Shown: positions 8,123 to 17,027 of the stretch, one piece after another
Layout: each line of letters opens with the position of its first letter
Position numbering within the stretch: the stretch's first letter is position 1
Assembly (NCBI RefSeq): GCF_002256285.1
Contig: NZ_NKJE01000016.1
Coordinates: 1-64,000, forward strand
Length of the DNA: 64,000 nt
Direction: 5' to 3'
DNA from: Flavobacterium sp. BFFFF1
GTDB lineage: Bacteria; Bacteroidota; Bacteroidia; Flavobacteriales; Flavobacteriaceae
The notes under the pieces: model-generated
Told to the model about the DNA's origin: nothing
What the model saw: the letters and a program-made list of their open reading frames with translations, nothing else
Databases searched by the model: none
Program-made: the position numbers and the translations under genes

Positions 8123-8782
8123 TTATTCGTTTTTCAATTTGTCTTTAAATTTCGTCCTGACCTTTTCTACCTTTGGGGTGATTACATAATGGCAGTACGA
8201 TTGTCCTTTATTCTGGTTGTAGTAATTCTGGTGGTAATCTTCGGCGGCGTAGAAAACAACTGCCGGAGAGACTTTGGTCACAATCGGATCACTGAATGTC
8301 TTTGACGCCGTCAACTGTGCAATGTAATCTTCAGCCGTTTTCTTCTGTGCATCGTTATGGTAAAAAATCTCGCTGCGGTACTGCGTTCCTACGTCATTGC
8401 CCTGGCGGTTTAGTGTTGTCGGATCGTGTGTCGCAAAAAACACCTCAAGCAATTCCCCGAAAGACACTTTTTTTGGATCAAAAGTAATCTGTGTGGCTTC
8501 AGCATGTCCCGTAGCCCCGGAAGAAACCTGCTCATAAGTCGGATTAGCACGGGCACCTCCGGTATATCCGGAAACCACCGATTTCACGCCGTCGAGTTCT
8601 AAAAAAATAGCTTCTGTACACCAAAAGCATCCCCCTGCAAAAGTTGCTACTTCCATTCCGTCCTGTATATCCATCTTAATTGGTTCGTTTATTGTTGCTG
8701 TATCATTGATTACTTCATCTTTTGCTTTCGACTGGCAGGAAATTCCCAGTAAAGCCAAGATCAAAACTGCGGTCTTTTTCAT
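8123..8782 (-). CDS. msrA: Peptide methionine-S-sulfoxide reductase MsrA, lipoprotein form
   Basis: 219 residues. Reduces the S-epimer of methionine sulfoxide in oxidised proteins. The N-terminus is a lipoprotein signal (MKKTAVLILALLGISC, lipobox Cys 16), so this copy should act in the periplasm or at the outer membrane. The MsrA domain starts near residue 44 with ATFAGGCFWCTEAIF, where Cys 52 is the catalytic residue, followed by SGYTGG, GHAEATQI and DPTTLNRQGNDVGTQYRS. There is no fused MsrB domain. The gene is a single unit with its own -7 box and terminator. Confidence 0.96.
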   Translation of the reverse strand: MKKTAVLILALLGISCQSKAKDEVINDTATINEPIKMDIQDGMEVATFAGGCFWCTEAIFLELDGVKSVVSGYTGGARANPTYEQVSSGATGHAEATQITFDPKKVSFGELLEVFFATHDPTTLNRQGNDVGTQYRSEIFYHNDAQKKTAEDYIAQLTASKTFSDPIVTKVSPAVVFYAAEDYHQNYYNQNKGQSYCHYVITPKVEKVRTKFKDKLKNE

Positions 8783-8799
8783 AATTTTTAAGTGTTTAA

Positions 8800-8807
8800 C
8801 AAATATA
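8800..8807 (-). promoter_or_regulatory. Bacteroidota -7 box for msrA
   Basis: TATATTTG on the minus strand, 17 bases before the ATG at 8782. A -33 element was not found. Confidence 0.55.
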
Positions 8808-8954
8808 CGTAATGGAAGAAGTTTGGTTTCGGGTTTAACTTTATTTTAGTAGATGTTGCATCGCAATGTAGTGGTCAGCAATTTAGGAATGTACGGTTTG
8901 TCGTGCCGCTTGCCTGCTCATCAAATTCTTCGTTACTTTGCCAAAACCGCAATT

Positions 8955-9617
8955 ATGATCCAGGCAAAACACATTCAGAAGCATTATGGCGACCTTCATG
9001 TCCTTAAGGGCGTTAACCTGCACATTGAAAAAGGGGAGATTGTCTCGATTGTCGGTGCATCTGGAGCCGGCAAAACAACGCTGTTGCATATCTTAGGCAC
9101 GTTGGATAAACCCCAACCGGATGTAATGACGCAGTTGTTGGTAAACGGTGAAGATGTGATGAAAATGAATGACAAAGCGTTATCGCGTTTCAGGAATACA
9201 AATCTTGGTTTTATTTTTCAGTTTCACCAGCTTCTACCGGAATTTACAGCGCTTGAGAACGTGTGTATTCCTGCTTTTATCGCCGGGAAATCAAAGTCGG
9301 ATACCGAAAAGGAAGCGCAGCATCTGCTCGCCTATCTTGGACTATCGCACCGGGTTTCTCACAAACCCGGTGAATTATCGGGTGGCGAACAACAAAGGGT
9401 GGCCGTGGCACGTGCGCTGATTAATAAACCTGCGGTTATTTTTGCTGATGAGCCTTCCGGAAATCTGGATACTGCTTCTGCCGAAAACCTGCACCAATTG
9501 TTTTTTAAGCTGCGGGATGAATTTGAGCAAACTTTCGTGATTGTCACGCATAACGAAGAATTTGCCAACATGGCGGACAGGAAACTTGTAATGTCTGACG
9601 GAAATATCATCCGCTAA
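8955..9617 (+). CDS. lolD: ABC transporter ATP-binding protein, LolD/MacB type
   Basis: 220 residues from the ATG at 8955 ([19 protein letters not shown]); the open frame from 8853 adds a sequence unlike the family. Walker A is GASGAGKTT (about 34-42), the signature is [15 protein letters not shown], Walker B is [12 protein letters not shown] and the H-loop is VTHNEEF. The DEPSGNLD form and length match LolD, the ATPase that drives lipoprotein release from the inner membrane. The permease genes (lolC/E) are not adjacent; the next gene encodes an unrelated polytopic membrane protein starting 2 bp after the stop. A near-match to the -7 box (TTACTTTG) lies at 8933-8940. Confidence 0.9.
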   Translation: MIQAKHIQKHYGDLHVLKGVNLHIEKGEIVSIVGASGAGKTTLLHILGTLDKPQPDVMTQLLVNGEDVMKMNDKALSRFRNTNLGFIFQFHQLLPEFTALENVCIPAFIAGKSKSDTEKEAQHLLAYLGLSHRVSHKPGELSGGEQQRVAVARALINKPAVIFADEPSGNLDTASAENLHQLFFKLRDEFEQTFVIVTHNEEFANMADRKLVMSDGNIIR

Positions 9618-9619
9618 CC

Positions 9620-11272
9620 ATGCTGCCCATTTTTGCCAGCTGGTGTTTCATGTTGGGTATATTCCTGACTTGCGGTGTCGCGGCGGACAGCATTTTTAAA
9701 ATCAATTCCAGAAATCCCATTCTGAAAATCGTTGTTGGAATCATTTTCCAGACTGTTGTACTGACGACTGCGGCTTTTTTTATTCCGATTGGGTTTTGGT
9801 GCTTTACATTCAATGTCCTTTTTACAGTGGTTACCGCATACTTCTACCGCCGGAAGATTTTTATAGAAATTCAGGCGATAAGGATGGAGTGGCAGCGATT
9901 TTCATCGTTTGCGAAAATATCCATGGTATTGATTGTTTTAGCGGCGTTGTTTAAATCTGCGCAATCACCATTTATCCTGGACAATGAAAGCTATTATGTC
10001 CAAACCATTAAATGGCTCAACGAATATGGTTTTGTGAAAGGGATTGCAAACCTAAACGTAGCCTATGGCCAAACCTCGCCTTGGCATATTTTGCAATCGG
10101 GGTTTAACTTTAATTTTCTCACGAACCGGCTAAACGATATCAACGGCTTCCTTATGGTGGTCTGCTCATTCTTTTTTATGGCAGGATTCGATCGGGAAAA
10201 AAAACTATGGGTTGGATTCTTGTTTTTCTTCAATGTTTTGCTGTTTCAGTTTATCGATTCACCTTCACCGGATTTCCCGTTGATTGTCGTGGGCCAAGTT
10301 GTTTTTTATCAATTTCTAAACAAAGAAGATAATGACAACGCCAGATCGAACGCACTGTTTATCATCTATCTGATTTTTGTCAAAATTACCGTCGTGCCGC
10401 TTCTATTTTTGGTGCTTTGGTCTGTTTACAAGAGCCGGAAAGAATCATTATTTTTTATTTTGAGCTCCTTGTTGTTTTTTACGTTGTGGGTTGCAAAAAA
10501 CACCGTTTTATTCGGCTACCCCTTGTTTCCGACCAGTCTTTTTGCTGTAAATGCTGATTGGAAAATTCCCGAAGCCTTGTTAAACAACTTAAACAATGCC
10601 ATCCGAAACCATGAATTTATGACGTTAAAAGGCTATGAAACGTTTTCCGTTATGGACAAATTTTTGATCTGGATCCGGTTCGGTGGTATTAATTCGGTTT
10701 TCAACAAAGGCATTTTGGTGCTTTTTGCGGTAGTCGTTTTTATTCCGCGAATGCGGTTCGAGCGATTCCGGGCTTTATACGTGGTTCTATTATTGCATTT
10801 CGTTACGGTGTTCCTCGTTTCGCCTCAGTTTCGTTTCTTTTTAATTGATTTTATTTTTCTCGCGGCGGTACTTGCGGAAGCTTTATTCCAGCGACTTAGG
10901 ATTAAAGAAATGTCTTTAAGAGTAATGGTATTTCTGTCAGTGTTACTTCCCTTTTTTACCGTTTACATCATTGATTTTAAATTAATGACTTCTAATAAGC
11001 TCAATTTATCCATTGAAAAACCCAGATGGACCCAGCTATACCTACCCTATCCCAATTCAAGGTACGACGGCATAAGATTTATTGAAACTACAGAAGGCAA
11101 TCTGAAATACTATTCGCCTGAAAAGATTTTTTTCTCATATGGCACGGCAAATGGTCCTTTACCCTGCACCAGCCGAAGGATCGTGAAGCGTTTTAAAGCC
11201 CGATACCATTTTATACCGCAACTCAGAACGGGACGTTTAGACGATGGATTCTATTCCAGCCCGGTGAAATAA
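9620..11272 (+). CDS. Large polytopic inner-membrane protein, LIC_10190-like
   Basis: 550 residues with roughly a dozen hydrophobic segments spread over residues 1-460 and a soluble C-terminal tail of about 85 residues. A loop after the fourth segment contains FILDNESYYVQTIKWLNEYG and YGQTSPWHIL, and another reads FIDSPSPDFPLI; an acidic first loop of this type recalls membrane glycosyltransferases of the GT-C fold. I connect the layout with the LIC_10190/DUF8201 family, without certainty. It begins 2 bp after lolD, so the two are probably co-transcribed, but it lacks the FtsX-like permease features expected of a LolD partner. Function unknown. Confidence 0.68.
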   Translation: MLPIFASWCFMLGIFLTCGVAADSIFKINSRNPILKIVVGIIFQTVVLTTAAFFIPIGFWCFTFNVLFTVVTAYFYRRKIFIEIQAIRMEWQRFSSFAKISMVLIVLAALFKSAQSPFILDNESYYVQTIKWLNEYGFVKGIANLNVAYGQTSPWHILQSGFNFNFLTNRLNDINGFLMVVCSFFFMAGFDREKKLWVGFLFFFNVLLFQFIDSPSPDFPLIVVGQVVFYQFLNKEDNDNARSNALFIIYLIFVKITVVPLLFLVLWSVYKSRKESLFFILSSLLFFTLWVAKNTVLFGYPLFPTSLFAVNADWKIPEALLNNLNNAIRNHEFMTLKGYETFSVMDKFLIWIRFGGINSVFNKGILVLFAVVVFIPRMRFERFRALYVVLLLHFVTVFLVSPQFRFFLIDFIFLAAVLAEALFQRLRIKEMSLRVMVFLSVLLPFFTVYIIDFKLMTSNKLNLSIEKPRWTQLYLPYPNSRYDGIRFIETTEGNLKYYSPEKIFFSYGTANGPLPCTSRRIVKRFKARYHFIPQLRTGRLDDGFYSSPVK

Positions 11273-11362
11273 TTAACAATTTTTACGGCAAATACGTAAT
11301 TGGTATTGAAATGGCAATGGTAGCTTTGTACAAAGAAGCCAAAAAGATATTTTATAACCGCC

Positions 11363-12223
11363 ATGCCGAAACAATACATCACCTTAGTAATATTATTGTA
11401 TGGATTTGTCTCATGCGCCTGGGACGCGGGAGAATCCGAAAAAGAGAAAACGCCTGCGCCAGAATACAACGATTCTATGGTTCATTCTCCTTCCATTGTC
11501 GATATTGTGCCTTTGACCAAAGCGGAAATCCTGATTGAACGGGAAATGGCATTTAGAAGTTCGCTGCCGCCCGATTTATTTGAATGGACGACACACAACG
11601 CCAATCTTTATGCCATAATTGTAAACGAGTTTATTACCGATTACACTCCACGAAACGAGCTTATCGCTTACTATATGATCTGGTCGATGGCTTACAACGA
11701 CAACTATTCCGAAGACCAATTCATTGCGGATAACGATGAGTTCAACGAAATTTATAATGGATCTGTAGTTGAAATACCCGATTCGTTTCAAATGGATGAT
11801 GGCAGTTTGGTTTCAATCTGTTTTGGAGACACCTATAGCGACACCGAACAATCGAACAAAATGGTTTCGCCGCTACTTGTTGAGGTCCTGAAAACGAGCC
11901 TGAAAAAAGCGAACTCAGTGTTGATTGAAAAAATCGCTTCAGTTGAAATAAAAGCGACAACCAACGGAACGCATCATTTGCGAAGCAACCATTACAACAA
12001 AACCGCTTTGGACATTAGCAAAGTGAACGGTCAGCAAATTTTCCTATCCGCGACTGAAAATGGGGTATTTGAATTACAAAAGGCATTTGATGAAAACCCG
12101 AAAATTCGGGAAAACTTCGGTCCGTTCTTTAAGCATAAAACTGAAACTGATGGCATTCGAAACAATCATTTTAAAATTCCCGGTTGTTTCGACCACATTC
12201 ATATTTCCGTCCAAAGCAACTGA
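11363..12223 (+). CDS. Lipoprotein with an M15-like metallopeptidase domain
   Basis: 286 residues. Residues 1-18 (MPKQYITLVILLYGFVSC) form a lipoprotein signal with lipobox Cys 18. The middle part (about 50-180) is acidic and unrecognised. The C-terminal part carries SNHYNKTALD (His 210, Asp 217), close to the M15/VanY zinc motif SxHxxGxAxD with Lys replacing Gly, and ends with CFDHIHIS (Asp 277, His 280), matching the second metal and acid/base site as DxxH. I infer a peptidoglycan carboxypeptidase or endopeptidase, or a degenerate relative that only binds. It follows the polytopic membrane protein gene by 90 bp and is convergent with the TIGR02757 gene. Confidence 0.7.
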   Translation: MPKQYITLVILLYGFVSCAWDAGESEKEKTPAPEYNDSMVHSPSIVDIVPLTKAEILIEREMAFRSSLPPDLFEWTTHNANLYAIIVNEFITDYTPRNELIAYYMIWSMAYNDNYSEDQFIADNDEFNEIYNGSVVEIPDSFQMDDGSLVSICFGDTYSDTEQSNKMVSPLLVEVLKTSLKKANSVLIEKIASVEIKATTNGTHHLRSNHYNKTALDISKVNGQQIFLSATENGVFELQKAFDENPKIRENFGPFFKHKTETDGIRNNHFKIPGCFDHIHISVQSN

Positions 12224-12997
12224 TTACAGCAAAATCTGCTTTTCGAAAGCACCAATACCAAAGAGGGCGTAATCGTATTTTACGGGATCAATGGGGTCGA
12301 AGGCCCGTAGCTTCGAGTCAAGTTCCATTAGTGCTTTGCCATCATTTTGCTTTCGATCAATCAAACCAAGGCTTCGCGCAATATTTCCGGAATGTACATC
12401 CAAAGGACACGATAACAATGCCGGTGAAATAGAACTCCAGATACCGAGATCGACGCCGCGATTGTCTTTTCTCGACATCCAGCGTAGAAAGAGGTGTATT
12501 CGTTTTGCGGCTGAATTTGTTGCAGGATCTGCTACGTGCTTTTGCGTCCGTTGCTGGTGTCCTACTTCGAAAAACAGCTTTTTGAATACCGAGATGCTGT
12601 TGTGCAGATAACCTTCAGCATGGTTTGACAGAAAAACCTGTTCCATACCACCGTGATTCCTGTAAATATGTTGCAATCCACGGATGAAGGTCCTGAAGTC
12701 ATCAGCATTAAATGTGCGATGTACAAAACCCTCGGCACGGTCAAGGTCGTGTTCTGAATGAGACATTACAAAATCAAATGGCGAATTACCCATGATATCC
12801 ATCATCTTTTTGGCGTTGGCAATGACCGATTTCCTATTGCCCCACGCAATCGTCGCCGCCAGAAAACCGGCAATCTCGACGTCTTCTTTCAAAGTAAAAC
12901 GATGCGGAATTTGTACGGGATCCGAATCAATAAAATCGCGATTGTTGTATTGATCTGCCTTTTGATCCAGGAATTCTTTCATCTCCGAAAAAGCCAT
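12224..12997 (-). CDS. TIGR02757 (DUF2400) family protein
   Basis: 257 residues from the ATG at 12997 (MAFSEMKEFLDQKADQYN), which fits the family's usual N-terminus; ATGs at 13021 and 13060 are in frame, but 13060 lies upstream of the -7 box at 13047-13054 and can be excluded. Family segments are IPHRFTLKEDVEIAGFLAATIAWGNRKSV near the N-terminus, RTFNADDFRTFIRGLQ in the middle and the C-terminal NRGVDLGIWSSISPALLSCPLDVHSGNIAR followed by FDPIDPVKYDYALFGIG. The C-terminal half resembles helix-hairpin DNA glycosylase folds, but no biochemical role is established that I know of. The stop codon abuts that of the convergent lipoprotein gene. Confidence 0.85.
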   Translation of the reverse strand: MAFSEMKEFLDQKADQYNNRDFIDSDPVQIPHRFTLKEDVEIAGFLAATIAWGNRKSVIANAKKMMDIMGNSPFDFVMSHSEHDLDRAEGFVHRTFNADDFRTFIRGLQHIYRNHGGMEQVFLSNHAEGYLHNSISVFKKLFFEVGHQQRTQKHVADPATNSAAKRIHLFLRWMSRKDNRGVDLGIWSSISPALLSCPLDVHSGNIARSLGLIDRKQNDGKALMELDSKLRAFDPIDPVKYDYALFGIGAFEKQILL

Positions 12998-13046
12998 CCC
13001 TTTTATCAAAACACTGCCCATAATGTTCTTTGTAATTTGTTGCGCA

Positions 13047-13054
13047 CAAAGGTA
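13047..13054 (-). promoter_or_regulatory. Bacteroidota -7 box for the TIGR02757 gene
   Basis: TACCTTTG on the minus strand. It forms a divergent pair with the plus-strand box at 13091-13098 and decides against the ATG at 13060 as the start of the TIGR02757 gene. Confidence 0.55.
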
Positions 13055-13090
13055 ATGCAATTTCGTGACGCTAATTGTCTTTAAAATCGG

Positions 13091-13098
13091 TACCTTTG
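13091..13098 (+). promoter_or_regulatory. Bacteroidota -7 box for the DEAD-box helicase gene
   Basis: TACCTTTG on the plus strand, 15 bases upstream of the ATG at 13114. No TTTG at -33 with the expected spacing. Confidence 0.55.
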
Positions 13099-13113
13099 CC
13101 GAAAATCAGGTAA

Positions 13114-14463
13114 ATGGCTACATTCGAACAATTCAATCTTCCAAAATCACTTCAAAAAGCAGTGGATGAACTTGGATTTGTGACCCCTACTCCAATCCAG
13201 GAAAAATCATTTGCCGTCATCATGTCCGGACGCGACATGATGGGAATTGCGCAAACCGGAACAGGGAAGACTTTCGCGTACCTTTTGCCTCTATTGAAAT
13301 TGTATAAATTCTCCCCTACCCATACGCCCAAAATCGTAATCCTCGTCCCCACACGTGAATTGGTTGTGCAGGTCGTTGAAGAAGTTGAAAAATTAACGAC
13401 CTATATGTCTATCCGTACGCTCGGAATTTACGGAGGTGTAAATATTAACACCCAGAAAACGGCAGTGTACCACGGAATTGATATTCTTGTGGGAACGCCG
13501 GGACGTGTAATGGATTTGGCACTGGACAATGTTATCCGTTTTGATGAGACAAGCAAGCTCGTGATTGATGAATTCGATGAAATGCTGAATTTGGGATTCC
13601 GTCCCCAGCTCACTTCAATTCTGGCAATGATGAAACCAAAAAGGCAAAACATCCTTTTTTCGGCAACAATGACTGATGAGGTTGATGCTGTTCTGAATGA
13701 CTTTTTCGATTTTCCGGAAGAAGTTAGTTTGGCTGCGTCAGGAACACCTTTGGAAAATATCAAGCAGTTGGCGTACCCCGTAGTGAATTTCAACACCAAA
13801 ATCAACTTACTCAAGCATTTGCTGCAGCAAAATGACGACATGAGCCGCCTGCTTATTTTCGTGAACAACAAGAAAATTGCTGACATGCTTTTCGACAATG
13901 TTGATGTCGATTTTCCGGAGCAATTTGGTGTAATCCACTCTAATAAGTCACAAAATTATCGTTTGAATACCATGGCGCAATTCCAGGAAGGAAACCTGCG
14001 CGGCCTGATTACTACTGATATTATGGCGCGTGGTTTGGACATTTCAGATATTACGCACGTAATCAACTTTGAAATGCCCGAAATGCCTGAATTGTACATG
14101 CACAGGATCGGCCGTACTGGCCGTGCCGATGCTACCGGAACCGCAATCAGTTTCTTCACTGGCAGGGAAGAAGAAATGAAACTCGAAGCCGAAGTACTGA
14201 TGAATACCGAAATCGAACTCATTACTTTTCCTGAAGAAGTAGAGATTTCGAACAAACTTATCGGGCCTGAAAAAGACAAACAGCCCATCAAATTTCTAAT
14301 GAAAAAGCCAAAATTGGATGGCGACGGTGCGTTTCATGAGAAAGCAAAGAAAAACCAAAAAGTGAATTTGGGTGGACCTTCAAAAACCAAAAAGAAAACC
14401 CATGGCTCGGTAAACCGAAACATGCTAAGAACGCAGACCGCCAAGCGAAATAAGAAAAAATAG
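13114..14463 (+). CDS. DEAD-box RNA helicase (DEFD variant)
   Basis: 449 residues. ATP-dependent RNA remodelling enzyme of the RhlE/DbpA group. Motifs in order: Q motif with FVTPTPIQ (about 22-29), motif I AQTGTGKT, Ia VPTRELV, GG, Ib VGTPGR, motif II reading VIDEFDEML instead of DEAD, motif III SAT, motif IV LIFVNNK, V TTDIMARGLDI and VI HRIGRTGRA. After about residue 375 there is a Lys-rich tail ending in KTKKKTHGSVNRNM...KRNKKK, typical of RNA-binding extensions. DEFD at motif II keeps the two acidic residues needed for Mg-ATP. Monocistronic as far as visible. Confidence 0.95.
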   Translation: MATFEQFNLPKSLQKAVDELGFVTPTPIQEKSFAVIMSGRDMMGIAQTGTGKTFAYLLPLLKLYKFSPTHTPKIVILVPTRELVVQVVEEVEKLTTYMSIRTLGIYGGVNINTQKTAVYHGIDILVGTPGRVMDLALDNVIRFDETSKLVIDEFDEMLNLGFRPQLTSILAMMKPKRQNILFSATMTDEVDAVLNDFFDFPEEVSLAASGTPLENIKQLAYPVVNFNTKINLLKHLLQQNDDMSRLLIFVNNKKIADMLFDNVDVDFPEQFGVIHSNKSQNYRLNTMAQFQEGNLRGLITTDIMARGLDISDITHVINFEMPEMPELYMHRIGRTGRADATGTAISFFTGREEEMKLEAEVLMNTEIELITFPEEVEISNKLIGPEKDKQPIKFLMKKPKLDGDGAFHEKAKKNQKVNLGGPSKTKKKTHGSVNRNMLRTQTAKRNKKK

Positions 14464-14555
14464 TGGGCTTCCATTTGATTTTGTGTTAGATAAGAAAAAT
14501 CTACAACTAACTTAAACAAGATTTTTTTTATATTTGGTTACCTAAAAAACCAAAA

Positions 14556-15089
14556 ATGATCCTGATTTACATCATAGTAAGCTTTATTGCCTTAATACTG
14601 CTTGTTGCATTATTTGTCCCGAGAGACTATTCCGTAAAACAGGAAATAGTGATTAACAAACCATCCGTCGCTATCTATAATTATTTCCGGTATTTGCAAA
14701 ATCAGGAGGCCTATGCGGTATGGAACGGCATGGATCCGGAAATGAAGAAAACATATTCCGGAACCGACGGCGAACCGGGATTTATTTATACATGGGAAAG
14801 CAAAAATAAAAAAGTGGGCCAGGGTGAACAGGAAATCAAAGCGGTAACTGACGGAGAAAGTATTGAAACTGAACTTCGTTTCATAAAACCTTTTGAAGGT
14901 CGCGCCGATGCTAAAATCAGTGTGTTTCCGCTTGGAGAAAACCAGTCAAGAGTGACCTGGGATTTAAACAGCAGCATGAAATATCCAATGAACTTTATGT
15001 TACTATTTATGAATATGGATAAGATGATTGGCAAAGATTTTGAAACGGGACTGAGCAACATGAAGCGCCTCTTAGAAACAAATCAGTAA
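14556..15089 (+). CDS. SRPBCC-family (START-like) protein with N-terminal membrane anchor
   Basis: 177 residues: a hydrophobic N-terminal segment (MILIYIIVSFIALILLVALFVP) followed by YSVKQEIVINKPSVAIYNYFRYLQNQ, the typical first strand and helix of polyketide-cyclase/START-like folds, and a C-terminal helix (MDKMIGKDFETGLSNMKRLLE). Such domains bind small hydrophobic ligands in a deep pocket; no ligand can be deduced. The adjacent DoxX-like gene starts 18 bp after the stop, so the two probably form an operon. Confidence 0.82.
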   Translation: MILIYIIVSFIALILLVALFVPRDYSVKQEIVINKPSVAIYNYFRYLQNQEAYAVWNGMDPEMKKTYSGTDGEPGFIYTWESKNKKVGQGEQEIKAVTDGESIETELRFIKPFEGRADAKISVFPLGENQSRVTWDLNSSMKYPMNFMLLFMNMDKMIGKDFETGLSNMKRLLETNQ

Positions 15090-15107
15090 CCAATAAACCA
15101 ATATATT

Positions 15108-15491
15108 ATGAGAATCCTGACCATTGTCGTCCGACTTTTAATCGGTGCTTTACTGCTTTTTGCATCGATTGCCTACTTTGCCAAAATTGATATGGGCCCG
15201 CTGCCAAAAATGAGTCCCGAGATGATGAAATTTAATGAAGGACTAGGCGCGTCCACGTATTTGATGCCCTTCGTTAAGGCTTTGGAATTGCTTTGTGGGT
15301 TGGCATTTATTTCCGGGAGATTTGTCGCTTTGGCAAACCTTGTAATCCTCCCAATCAGCATCAACATTGTGTTGGTTCATGCATTTATGGGACCGGAACA
15401 AATAGCAATGGGCGCAGTATTATTTGTCGGGAACCTATTCCTGATCTACCGCTATTGGAACCATTATAAAACGGTGGTTTCAGCGAGATAA
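15108..15491 (+). CDS. DoxX-like small membrane protein
   Basis: 127 residues with four predicted membrane helices: residues 4-24, about 48-70, 73-92 and 98-118. The FVKALELLCGLAFISGRFVALANLVILPISINI core fits the DoxX/DoxD-like family, whose members act in varied membrane redox contexts; a specific reaction cannot be assigned. Co-transcribed with the SRPBCC protein gene upstream and ended by a strong terminator shared with lpdA. Confidence 0.8.
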   Translation: MRILTIVVRLLIGALLLFASIAYFAKIDMGPLPKMSPEMMKFNEGLGASTYLMPFVKALELLCGLAFISGRFVALANLVILPISINIVLVHAFMGPEQIAMGAVLFVGNLFLIYRYWNHYKTVVSAR

Positions 15492-15503
15492 ATTTCTTGA
15501 AAT

Positions 15504-15540
15504 AAAAAACCCCGTCATCGCTGGCGGGGTTTATATTTTA
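15504..15540. terminator. Bidirectional rho-independent terminator
   Basis: An 11-bp stem AAACCCCGTCA/TGGCGGGGTTT (one G-T pair) with loop TCGC, A/T-rich on both flanks; it lies between the convergent DoxX-like and lpdA genes. Confidence 0.9.
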
Positions 15541-15550
15541 TGTGTGTTCC

Positions 15551-16957
15551 TTAAATATGCAGTGAGCGGTTGTCTGTCGCGCCAAGCGCCGCTTCTTTTA
15601 CTGCTTCAGCGTAAGTAGGATGTGCGTGTGACATTCTTGAAATATCTTCTGCAGACGCCCTGAATTCCATTGCAGTTACCGCTTCGGCAATCAGGTCGGC
15701 AGTTCGGGCACCAATCATATGAACGCCCAAAACTTCGTCCGTCTTGGCATCGGCGAGGATTTTTACAAAGCCATCCGTATCTCCGCTGGCACGGGAACGA
15801 CCCAATGCCTTGAATGGAAAGCTGCCTGTCTTATATGCTACTCCAGCTTCCTTCAATTGTTCTTCTGTTTTTCCAACCGCCGCCACTTCCGGCCAAGTAT
15901 ACACTACTCCCGGAATCAGGTTGTAATCAATATGCGGCTTCTGCCCTGCTAACGTTTCTGCAACAAAGACACCTTCTTCCTCCGCCTTGTGCGCCAGCAT
16001 AGCTCCCTTAATGACATCACCAATAGCATAGATATTTGAAACGGTCGTTTGCAAATGGTTGTCAACTTCAATTTGTCCTCTCTCAGTAACCTTTACGCCT
16101 GCCTTTTCAGCGGCCAGACCATCGGTATAAGGTTTTCTGCCAACGGCTACCAAGGCATAGTCGCCATCAAGGGTGATGGTTTCACCTTTGGCATTTTCCG
16201 CCTGAACCTGGACTGCATCGCCGGTGCGCTCTACCGATTTCACCTTATGTGAGGTATAAAACTTCATGCCTTGCTTTTTAAGCACTTTTGTAAGCTCTTT
16301 TGACAGCCCGGCATCCATTCCCGGAATGATCCTGTCAAGGTATTCCACTACAGAAACCTGTGCTCCCAACCTCAGGTACACTTGTCCAAGCTCCAGGCCA
16401 ATGACACCACCGCCAATGATAATAAGGTGTTTTGGCACTTCCTTCAGTTTTAAAGCCTCCGTTGAGGTTATGATGCGTTCTTTGTCTATTGTGATAAAAG
16501 GCAGGTTGGCCGGTTTTGAACCCGTAGCGATGATGGTATACTTAGCCTCCAGTATTTCGGACGAACCGTCATTTTTAGTGACTTTTATGTGGGTAGCATC
16601 TTCGAATGAGCCCAAGCCTTCAAACACGGTAATCTTATTTTTATCCATCAGGTATTTGATTCCCGAAGTATTTTGGTCTACTACAGTACCTTTACGCGCA
16701 ATCATTTGATCAATATTGAACTTGATTTCCCCTGAAATTTCGATTCCATGTTCCTTGAAATGGGAAACTGCATCATAATAGTGGTGCGACGAATCCAAAA
16801 GCGCTTTTGATGGAATACAGCCCACATTGAGACAGGTTCCGCCGAGTGTTGGGTATTTCTCAATAATTGCGGTGCTAAATCCCAGTTGTGCACAACGGAT
16901 GGCAGCTACATATCCGCCTGGTCCTGATCCAATAACGACTACATCAAATGAACTCAT
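15551..16957 (-). CDS. lpdA: Dihydrolipoyl dehydrogenase (E3)
   Basis: 468 residues, full length. Flavoprotein that reoxidises dihydrolipoamide in the 2-oxoacid dehydrogenase and glycine cleavage complexes, reducing NAD+. The FAD motif VVIGSGPGGYVAAI is at residues 7-20, the redox disulfide is in GGTCLNVGCIPSKAL (Cys 42 and 47), the NAD motif is IIIGGGVIGLELGQVY, the second FAD motif is NIYAIGDVI, and the interface His-Glu pair is in HAHPTYAEAV near the C-terminus. No E1 or E2 gene is adjacent. A -7 box lies at 16992-16999. Confidence 0.97.
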   Translation of the reverse strand: MSSFDVVVIGSGPGGYVAAIRCAQLGFSTAIIEKYPTLGGTCLNVGCIPSKALLDSSHHYYDAVSHFKEHGIEISGEIKFNIDQMIARKGTVVDQNTSGIKYLMDKNKITVFEGLGSFEDATHIKVTKNDGSSEILEAKYTIIATGSKPANLPFITIDKERIITSTEALKLKEVPKHLIIIGGGVIGLELGQVYLRLGAQVSVVEYLDRIIPGMDAGLSKELTKVLKKQGMKFYTSHKVKSVERTGDAVQVQAENAKGETITLDGDYALVAVGRKPYTDGLAAEKAGVKVTERGQIEVDNHLQTTVSNIYAIGDVIKGAMLAHKAEEEGVFVAETLAGQKPHIDYNLIPGVVYTWPEVAAVGKTEEQLKEAGVAYKTGSFPFKALGRSRASGDTDGFVKILADAKTDEVLGVHMIGARTADLIAEAVTAMEFRASAEDISRMSHAHPTYAEAVKEAALGATDNRSLHI

Positions 16958-16991
16958 GGTATATTTTTTTAGGTTTTTAATTTTTGCAGTA

Positions 16992-16999
16992 CAAAATTA
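16992..16999 (-). promoter_or_regulatory. Bacteroidota -7 box for lpdA
   Basis: TAATTTTG on the minus strand, 34 bases upstream of the ATG at 16957, in the 70-bp space below the Lrp-type gene; it implies lpdA has its own promoter. Confidence 0.5.
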
Positions 17000-17027
17000 G
17001 CAATAAAATAGTGAACAGCGGAAATTT

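Noticed and set aside
13021..13060. Longer N-terminus for the TIGR02757 protein
   Set aside because: The ATG at 13060 is upstream of the probable -7 box and the added residues do not resemble the family.
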